Translations under genes and position numbers: made by a program
From: Micrococcales bacterium 31B
GTDB taxonomy: Bacteria; Actinomycetota; Actinomycetes; Actinomycetales; Dermabacteraceae
Assembly: GCA_022803075.1 (NCBI GenBank)
Contig: JAFFTF010000003.1
Location: 197,940-261,939 of the forward strand
Reading direction: 5' to 3'
Length of the DNA: 64,000 bases
Shown here: positions 58,093-64,000 of the stretch, piece after piece
How the letters are laid out: the number at the start of each line of letters is the position of its first letter
Position numbering within the stretch: the stretch's first letter is position 1
Notes under the pieces: generated by a model
The model's input: only the letters and a program-made list of their open reading frames with translations
What the model was told of the DNA's origin: nothing
The model's database searches: none

Positions 58093-59514
58093 CTACCCCA
58101 CGTCGAGCGCCATCAAGTCGTCCTCGGTTTCGCGCCGCATCAGCGTGCGTACCTCATTATCTTTGACCGCAACCACGGGCGGACGCAACGCGTGATTGTA
58201 GTTGGACGCGAGCGACCGGCAGTACGCGCCCGTGGCGGGTACCGCGATGAGGTCGCCCTCGCCCACGTCAGCGGGCAGAAACTCGTCTTTGACAATGATG
58301 TCGCCGCTCTCGCAGTGCTTACCAACCACGCGGCTGAGTCGCGGCTCGGCCGACGAGCGCCGGTTGGCGAGCGTCGCCGAGTAGTCGGCGTCGTAGAGCG
58401 CCGTGCGAATGTTGTCGCTCATGCCGCCGTCGACGCTGATGTAGCGGCGCGACTGGCCGCCGTCTAGCGTGACGTCCTTCGTGATGCCCACTGTGTACAC
58501 CGTAAAGGTCGAGGGGCCAACGATTGCGCGACCGGGTTCAATGGAGACCACCGGGGCGGGCACCTGGTGGGCCTCGATTTCGCGGGCGACGATGTCTGCC
58601 ATGCCCTTGGCGAGGGTCTCGACGGGCAGGGGCACGTGGGTGGAGTTATACATGATGCCGTAGCCGCCGCCGAGGTCGACCTCGCCGAGTGGCAGGCCCA
58701 ACTCGTTGACAATACGACCGTACAGTGCGAGCAGCCGCCGCGCAGCGACCTCAAAACCCGCCACTTCAAAGATCTGCGAGCCGATATGGCTATGCAGCCC
58801 CAGCAGCTTCAAAGCGGGCAACTCGCCCACCCGGCGGGCCGCCTCAAACGCGGCCCCCGACGCCAGCGACAAGCCAAACTTTTGGTCCTCGTGGGCCGTC
58901 GCAATGAACTCATGCGTATGCGCCTCAACCCCCACGGTGGTGCGCAGCATCACCGGCGCCACCACCCCGACTCGCTCGGCGAGGCGCGCCACCTGCTCGA
59001 TCTCCGCGAGCGAATCCACCACAATACGGCCCACGCGGTGTTCCAGAGCACGGAGGATCTCGGCGTCCGACTTGTTGTTGCCGTGCAGCCCAATGCGCTC
59101 GCCCGGCATGCCCGCTCGCAACGCCACGGCCAGCTCACCGCCCGAGCACACGTCAAGGTTCAGGCCCTCGTCGCGCACCCACCGCACCACCTCGGTGCAA
59201 ATGAATGCCTTACCCGCGTAATACACGTCTACGGGCCCGCCCAACTCCTTCGAGAACGCTTCATCGAAGGCCGTCTTGAACGCCCGCGCCCGCGCCCGGA
59301 AGTCTGCTTCATCAATGACGTACGCGGGCGTGCCCACCTGCTCGGCGATGTCGGTGACCTTCAGATTACCCACCTTCAAGATGCCGCACTGCGAACCCCG
59401 GCGCACGGACTGCGGCCACAGCCCGGGCAGCAAGTCATTGACGTCGGTGGGGCGTTGCAGCCACGACGGGGCATTGAGCTGACCGTGCAGGGCACCGGCT
59501 TCGTGAGCGCGCAT
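58093..59514 (-). CDS. lysA: Diaminopimelate decarboxylase
   Basis: 473-residue PLP enzyme, last step of lysine synthesis. The PLP Lys is in VYYAGKAFIC, then LHGNNKSDAE, GGGYGIMYNST and HCESGDI. It converts meso-diaminopimelate to lysine. It begins 2 bp after argS, which is the usual actinobacterial argS-lysA operon. The N-terminal 30 residues are a family-typical extension. Confidence 0.96.
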   Translation of the reverse strand: MRAHEAGALHGQLNAPSWLQRPTDVNDLLPGLWPQSVRRGSQCGILKVGNLKVTDIAEQVGTPAYVIDEADFRARARAFKTAFDEAFSKELGGPVDVYYAGKAFICTEVVRWVRDEGLNLDVCSGGELAVALRAGMPGERIGLHGNNKSDAEILRALEHRVGRIVVDSLAEIEQVARLAERVGVVAPVMLRTTVGVEAHTHEFIATAHEDQKFGLSLASGAAFEAARRVGELPALKLLGLHSHIGSQIFEVAGFEVAARRLLALYGRIVNELGLPLGEVDLGGGYGIMYNSTHVPLPVETLAKGMADIVAREIEAHQVPAPVVSIEPGRAIVGPSTFTVYTVGITKDVTLDGGQSRRYISVDGGMSDNIRTALYDADYSATLANRRSSAEPRLSRVVGKHCESGDIIVKDEFLPADVGEGDLIAVPATGAYCRSLASNYNHALRPPVVAVKDNEVRTLMRRETEDDLMALDVG

Positions 59515-59516
59515 GA

Positions 59517-61160
59517 TTACATCTTTTCTGGTGCCGAAACACCCAGGAGGTTCAAACCGTTTGCGAGCACCCGGCCCGTGGCGTCATTGAGCCACAGTCG
59601 CGTGTGATGCACGGGGGCGACCGGTTCATCGCCGATCGGAGTCACGCGGCACGACGCGTACCACGCGTGATAGGCACCCGCGATCAATTCGAGGTGACGC
59701 GCGATACGGTGCGGCTCCCGCAGCGCTCCGGCCTGAGCCACCACGCGGGGATATTCGCCGAGCATGGCCACGAGATCGGCCTCGCTCGCGTGATCGAGCA
59801 GCGCCGGCTCGAAGGCAGCCTCGCGCGAAACGCCCACCTCGGCGGCATTGCGCGTCACATTGCGCGTACGCGCGTGCGCGTACTGCACATAGAACACGGG
59901 ATTATCGTTGCTCTTCTTCTGCAACTCTTCGGGGTTCAGCGAGATCGGCGAATCGGCGGGGTATCGCGCCAGGGTGTAGCGCACGGCGTCCTTACCGATC
60001 CACTCGACCATCTCGGACAACTCAATGATGTTGCCCGCGCGCTTGCTGAGTTTTGCGCCCTCGATGTCGACGAGCTGACCGATCAGCACCTCGATATTGA
60101 CCGCCGGGTCGTCGCCCGCACACGCGGCGATGGCCTTGAGCCGCTGCACGTAGCCGTGGTGGTCGGCGCCGAGCAGGTAGATCTTCTCGACGAAACCGCG
60201 GTCGCGCTTCGACAAGTAGTACGCCGCGTCCGCCGCAAAATACGTGGGCTCGCCATTTGCGCGGATCAACACGCGGTCCTTGTCGTCGCCGAAATCGGTC
60301 GTGCGCAGCCACACCGCGCCGCCCTGATCCATCACGTGGCCCTGCTCGCGCAGGCGTTCCACGGCCTCCTCGACCTTGCCACCCGCGTGCAGTTCAGTCT
60401 CTGAAAAGTAGATGTCGAAGAACACATCGAATTCTGCCAGCGTCTGCTGCACCGAAGCCAACTGCAGCTTATACCCCGCCTCGCGGAACCCCTGCACGGC
60501 CTCCGCCTCCGGCAGGTCGAGCAGGCCCGGCTGCGCCGCCACTATCTGCTGCGCCAGAGCGTCGATGTACCCGCCCCGATAGCCACCCTCGGGCACGTCT
60601 TCGCCCTTGGCGCGAGCCAGAATCGAGGCACCGAACTTGTCCATCTGCGCGCCCGCGTCATTAATGTAGAACTCGCGAGTCACGTCGGCGCCGTTGGCCT
60701 TCAGGATGCGCCCCAGGGCGTCGCCCAATGCGGCCCAGCGGGTGTGACCGATGTGCAACGGGCCGGTCGGGTTCGCCGACACGAACTCCAAGTTCATGGT
60801 GTGCCCCGCGAGCGCATCGCCCTCGCCGAAGCGCTCCCCCGCCTCAAGAATCGTGCGCGCCAGTTCGGCCGCCGCGCCCGCATCGACCCGAATGTTCAAG
60901 AACCCGGGGCCGGCGATCTCTACGCTCGCAACGCCCGCGACGGCCTCCAACTTCGACTGCACGAGCGTCGCAAAATCACGAGGGTTCATGCCCGCACGCT
61001 TGCCGAACTGCATCGCAACGTTGGTGGCCCAGTCGCCGTGATCGCGATTCTTGGGTCGCTCGACAACCACCTTTTCTGGCACCTCGATGGAGATGGCGCC
61101 CTCGGTGACCAGGGCATCAAGAACGTCGCGCAACGCGGCAGAGAGTTGATCTGGGGTCAT
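59517..61160 (-). CDS. argS: Arginyl-tRNA synthetase
   Basis: 547 residues, class I synthetase. The HIGH motif is in PTGPLHIGHTRWA, and the KMSKS equivalent is GAKLSKRAG. The Arg-specific N-terminal additional domain and DALR anticodon-binding C-terminus are present. It follows the asparaginase gene by 63 bp and precedes lysA by 2 bp. ATG start behind TAGAGG. Confidence 0.97.
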   Translation of the reverse strand: MTPDQLSAALRDVLDALVTEGAISIEVPEKVVVERPKNRDHGDWATNVAMQFGKRAGMNPRDFATLVQSKLEAVAGVASVEIAGPGFLNIRVDAGAAAELARTILEAGERFGEGDALAGHTMNLEFVSANPTGPLHIGHTRWAALGDALGRILKANGADVTREFYINDAGAQMDKFGASILARAKGEDVPEGGYRGGYIDALAQQIVAAQPGLLDLPEAEAVQGFREAGYKLQLASVQQTLAEFDVFFDIYFSETELHAGGKVEEAVERLREQGHVMDQGGAVWLRTTDFGDDKDRVLIRANGEPTYFAADAAYYLSKRDRGFVEKIYLLGADHHGYVQRLKAIAACAGDDPAVNIEVLIGQLVDIEGAKLSKRAGNIIELSEMVEWIGKDAVRYTLARYPADSPISLNPEELQKKSNDNPVFYVQYAHARTRNVTRNAAEVGVSREAAFEPALLDHASEADLVAMLGEYPRVVAQAGALREPHRIARHLELIAGAYHAWYASCRVTPIGDEPVAPVHHTRLWLNDATGRVLANGLNLLGVSAPEKM

Positions 61161-61223
61161 GCCTCTAGAATATCGACGCCGCGCAGTGACGCCCAGCCAG
61201 TTCCACTTGGCGGGGAGGTGTGA

Positions 61224-62267
61224 TCAATCGCTAGCCAACACCCAACTGAGCAGCGCGCGCGCCTTCACCGCCGACAGGTCGCCCAGGATCAAGAAGTGCG
61301 CCGCATCATCGTCGATCAATCCGTTCTCGACCACCTCGCCCGCGCTCACCCTGGTCCCCCGAACCACCGGTATGGTCGCCGCGAGCGCACTCGCCGCCTC
61401 CAGCGCCTCAGCCCCCAGATTGCCGCCACCAAAACCTGCCAGGACCAGGCCGTCGGCGTCCGCCCCCAACACCCCCAGGAGTCCCGGATCAAAGCCCACG
61501 TGCAGCGTCAGCAGCGGAACCCGGCCGAGCCGCGCGGGCACGGCCTGCGGGAGCGGTCGACCCGCGTGGGCGCGAGCCTTTGCGAGCACGGCAGCGAGTT
61601 CGGCGTGGCCGCCCTCGCGGTAGAGCACCGCGCGACCAGCCGCGACGTGCCCGAGCAGGCCACGTTCGCCGCCCGTGAACGCGTCCACTCGAGAGGTGTG
61701 CGCCTTGGTCACGCTCCAGGGATCGAAAATCGAGTCATTCAACACGACCATCACTCCGGACGCCGCGGGGTGCGTCGCCAGCGTCGCCGCCGCCAGCAGG
61801 TTGGCCGGGCCCTCGGCCGAGATGGCGTTCGCGGGCCGCATGGAACCCACCAGCACTACGGGCGAGTGCCGCGCCCCGGCCAGCTCGGAGAGGGCCGCTG
61901 CGAGGAACAGGGCCGTCTCTTCGAGGGAGTCGGTGCCGTGGGTGATCACAATGCCCGTCAGGTGCGGGTCACGCACGGCCGCGAGGGTCTCCCGCAACAA
62001 CTCGAGCCAATGCTCGGGGGTCAGCGACGACGAATCCAGCGAGAACACGGGCCGCAGCTCGAGGTCGGCCAGGTTGCCGAGGCCCGGCACGGAATCCAGC
62101 AGGTCCGAGGCGCTCAGCACACCGGCCTCGTAGGAGCCGGGGCGGGAGTCTTCGCTCGTGCGGCCCGCGATGGTGCCACCCGTGGTGAGCACCGCGAGGC
62201 GGGGCCGGTTCTCGCCGGTAACCGGCGAAAGGCGAGGTGAGGGGGCAGTCTGCGGGGTCTCGTGCAC
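61224..62267 (-). CDS. Asparaginase (L-asparaginase type I/II fold)
   Basis: 347 residues. Hydrolyses asparagine to aspartate and ammonia. The two catalytic threonine motifs are both present: VLTTGGTIAG near the N-terminus and ITHGTDSLEETA further on. No signal peptide, so it should be cytoplasmic. GTG start at 62267 lacks a clear ribosome-binding site, so a nearby alternative is possible. It lies between actP and argS on the same strand and supplies aspartate, the precursor of the Thr and Lys genes just downstream, though this may be coincidence. Confidence 0.9.
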   Translation of the reverse strand: MHETPQTAPSPRLSPVTGENRPRLAVLTTGGTIAGRTSEDSRPGSYEAGVLSASDLLDSVPGLGNLADLELRPVFSLDSSSLTPEHWLELLRETLAAVRDPHLTGIVITHGTDSLEETALFLAAALSELAGARHSPVVLVGSMRPANAISAEGPANLLAAATLATHPAASGVMVVLNDSIFDPWSVTKAHTSRVDAFTGGERGLLGHVAAGRAVLYREGGHAELAAVLAKARAHAGRPLPQAVPARLGRVPLLTLHVGFDPGLLGVLGADADGLVLAGFGGGNLGAEALEAASALAATIPVVRGTRVSAGEVVENGLIDDDAAHFLILGDLSAVKARALLSWVLASD

Positions 62268-62298
62268 GCGAACAGCCTATCAATGGCGACGCGAGGAA

Positions 62299-62330
62299 TC
62301 ACCGGCCGACCCCAGGGGGCCGACCGGTGA
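62299..62330 (-). terminator. Terminator after the symporter gene
   Basis: TCACCGG (62299-62305) pairs with CCGGTGA (62324-62330), with an inner CCCC/GGGG stem. It lies between actP and the asparaginase gene on the same strand. Confidence 0.65.
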
Positions 62331-62385
62331 TGAGTGAGACTGGCGAGCGAGGTTCGGGGGCACCTCGCGCGCCGACGATCCAGCC

Positions 62386-63984
62386 TTAGTGGCTGGCCGT
62401 CTCGCGCGCCGCACCGGCGCCCGAGAGGGACCTGACCTCCATTTCGGCGTATTTCTGCTTGTCGAACTCGTTCGACAAGATCGTGCCGAGCCAGCCGAGC
62501 AGGAACCCGACGGGGATGGAGATAATACCCGGGTTGCTGAGCGGGAACAGATCGAAATCGGCACCGGGGAACATCGCCTTCGCGTTCCCCGAAACGGCCG
62601 GGGAGAACACGATCAGGAGGATCGCGACGATCAGGCCGCCGTAGATCGACCAGCAGGCGCCTTGCGTGTTGAACCGCTTCCAGAACAGCGAGTAAATGAT
62701 GACCGGCAGGTTGGCCGAGGCCGCCACCGCGAACGCGAGGGCCACCAGGAACGCCACGTTCTGACCGTTGGCGACGATGCCGCCGACGATGGAGACGAGA
62801 CCAATCACGACCGCGGTGATGCGCGCGACCTTCACCTCCTGCTGCTCAGTGGCCTTGCCCTGCTTCATTACCGTGTTGTAAATGTCGTGGGCGAAGGAAG
62901 CCGAGGCGGTGATGGTCAGGCCCGCCACCACGGCCAGGATGGTCGCGAAGGCGACCGCCGCGATAATGCCGAGCAGAATCGTTCCGCCCAACTCGTAAGC
63001 CAACAGCGGGGCCGCGGCGTTTTCGCCGGCCGTCTGCAGCGCCTCGGGCGGCACCATGGCTCCGGCACCGTAACCGATCACGAGGGTGAGCAGGTAGAAC
63101 AGGCCGATCAACGCAATCGCCCAAGTCACTGAGCGACGCGCCTCCTTAGCGGTCGGCACGGTGTAGAACCGCATCAGCACGTGCGGCAGGCCAGCCGTGC
63201 CCAGCACCAACGCGAGGGCCAGCGAAATGAAGTCGAGCTTCGTCGTCAGGCTCTTGCCGTACTTCGTCATCGGCTCGATGATGGATTCGCCCTTGCCACC
63301 CGCGCCGTTGATCGCGTCGATGCCCGACTGGATGACCGCCGAGAAGTTGAATCCGTGAGTGCCGAGCACCCACACCGTCATCACACCGGCGCCAATAATC
63401 AGCAGGATGGCCTTGATGATCTGCACGTAGGTGGTGCCCTTCATGCCTCCGACCAGCACGTAGAACACCATCACGACGCCAACCACGAAGATGACGATGC
63501 CCTGCTGCGCCTTGCCCGAAATGCCGAGCAGCAGCGCGATGAGGCCACCGGCGCCGGCCATTTGGGCGAGCAGGTAGAAAAACGACACCACCAAAGTCGA
63601 GGTGGCAGCCGCACGACGGACCGGCGCCTGCCGCATCCTAAACGAGACGACGTCCGCCATCGTGTAGCGGCCCGTGTTTCGCAGCAGTTCGGCGACCAGC
63701 AGCAGCGCCACCAGCCAGGCCACCAAGAACCCGATGGAGTAGAGGAACCCGTCGTAGCCGCTCACCGCGATGGCTCCGGCGATGCCGAGGAACGATGCCG
63801 CCGAGAGATAGTCGCCCGCGATGGCGATGCCATTTTGGCGCCCGTCGAAGGCGCGGCCTCCTGCGTAAAAATCGGCCGCCGAGGTGTTCTTCTTCGAGGC
63901 CTTTAACACGATCGCCATCGTGACGATCACGAACGTGGCGAAAATGGCGAGATTGAAGATGGGATTACCCACGTCAGTTTGCAT
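62386..63984 (-). CDS. actP: Sodium:solute symporter, cation/acetate symporter type
   Basis: 532 residues, about 13 membrane helices of the SSS (LeuT-like) fold. ActP-type segments include FYAGGRAFDGRQNGIAIAGDYLSAASFLGIAG near the N-terminus and the conserved KGTTYVQIIKAILLI. It imports acetate or pyruvate and similar short acids with a cation. The start overlaps the end of a DUF485 gene by 11 bp, the usual yjcH-actP pairing. Acetyl-CoA synthetase at the other end of the window would use the substrate. Confidence 0.92.
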   Translation of the reverse strand: MQTDVGNPIFNLAIFATFVIVTMAIVLKASKKNTSAADFYAGGRAFDGRQNGIAIAGDYLSAASFLGIAGAIAVSGYDGFLYSIGFLVAWLVALLLVAELLRNTGRYTMADVVSFRMRQAPVRRAAATSTLVVSFFYLLAQMAGAGGLIALLLGISGKAQQGIVIFVVGVVMVFYVLVGGMKGTTYVQIIKAILLIIGAGVMTVWVLGTHGFNFSAVIQSGIDAINGAGGKGESIIEPMTKYGKSLTTKLDFISLALALVLGTAGLPHVLMRFYTVPTAKEARRSVTWAIALIGLFYLLTLVIGYGAGAMVPPEALQTAGENAAAPLLAYELGGTILLGIIAAVAFATILAVVAGLTITASASFAHDIYNTVMKQGKATEQQEVKVARITAVVIGLVSIVGGIVANGQNVAFLVALAFAVAASANLPVIIYSLFWKRFNTQGACWSIYGGLIVAILLIVFSPAVSGNAKAMFPGADFDLFPLSNPGIISIPVGFLLGWLGTILSNEFDKQKYAEMEVRSLSGAGAARETASH

Positions 63985-64000
63985 CGTCGCCCTCCATTTC
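63974..64000 (-). CDS. C-terminal end of a DUF485-type (YjcH) protein, cut by the window edge
   Basis: Only the last eight codons (ending Glu-Met-Glu-Gly-Asp-Asp-Ala-Asn) and the TGA are present. Identity is inferred from position: DUF485 proteins usually precede actP with a short overlap, here 11 bp. Nothing else supports the assignment. Confidence 0.45.
   Translation of the reverse strand, partial: EMEGDDAN

Overview
The window is a 64 kb piece of a high-GC chromosome from an actinobacterium (Actinomycetota, most likely a Micrococcales/Actinomycetales-type organism). The evidence is the conserved actinobacterial chain argS-lysA-hom-thrC-thrB-rho-rpmE-prfA-prmC-tsaC-wecA-atpI-atpBEFHAGDC-DUF2550 with nucS nearby, a Rho with a long Asn/Arg/Asp-rich insertion, a HAIR-like (HspR) site before clpB, a DivIVA/Scy-like coiled-coil protein, and frequent GTG and TTG starts. 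No tRNA, rRNA, CRISPR array, insertion sequence or prophage was seen, and the window reads as core chromosome with one plant-polysaccharide accessory block.

Layout. 0-9 kb: acetyl-CoA synthetase, an Old Yellow Enzyme, L-serine dehydratase, an RNase H-like protein, a GNAT-like acyltransferase and a DEAD-box helicase. 9-15.5 kb: a secreted SGNH hydrolase with a ricin-type lectin tail, ClpB with an unusual acidic repeat tail, and a serine beta-lactamase-like hydrolase. 15.6-20.4 kb: a tandem glycine riboswitch followed by gcvP, gcvT and gcvH, with a strong terminator-like hairpin between gcvP and gcvT. 20.4-24 kb: envelope and co-chaperone genes (two lipoproteins, a YbbN-like protein, a membrane protein). 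24.2-27.6 kb: a secreted pectinolytic pair, pectate lyase plus a fused rhamnogalacturonan-acetylesterase/pectin-methylesterase. 27.8-30 kb: the DivIVA-like coiled-coil protein. 30-35.3 kb: an operon of LacI regulator, sugar-binding protein, two permeases and a GH130 enzyme. 35.4-38.7 kb: an alpha/beta hydrolase, a small Cys/His protein, NucS and NagA. 38.8-54.3 kb: DUF2550, the whole F1Fo ATP synthase operon, a WecA-like transferase, TsaC, PrmC, RF1, L31 and Rho. 54.6-64 kb: threonine and lysine biosynthesis, ArgS, an asparaginase and an acetate/cation symporter with the last codons of its DUF485 partner.

How the genes work together. Acetate is taken up by the right-edge symporter and activated by the left-edge acetyl-CoA synthetase. 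Serine dehydratase and the glycine-cleavage P/T/H proteins degrade serine and glycine, with the gcv genes under direct glycine sensing. The pectin block and the GH130/ABC operon look co-ordinated: the first has an 18-bp perfect palindrome with core AAACCGGTTT placed just after its -10 box, and the second has a TTGACA-17-TTTAAT promoter embedded between two inverted copies of an AACCGGTT site in front of its own lacI gene. This shared-core arrangement is the most distinctive regulatory structure I found. I did not find a convincing wholly new defence or mobile system. The best candidates for undescribed biology are that putative LacI regulon, the split gcv operon, the acidic repeat tail of ClpB, the DivIVA-like coiled-coil protein and the RNase H-like protein with an unrecognised N-terminal half.
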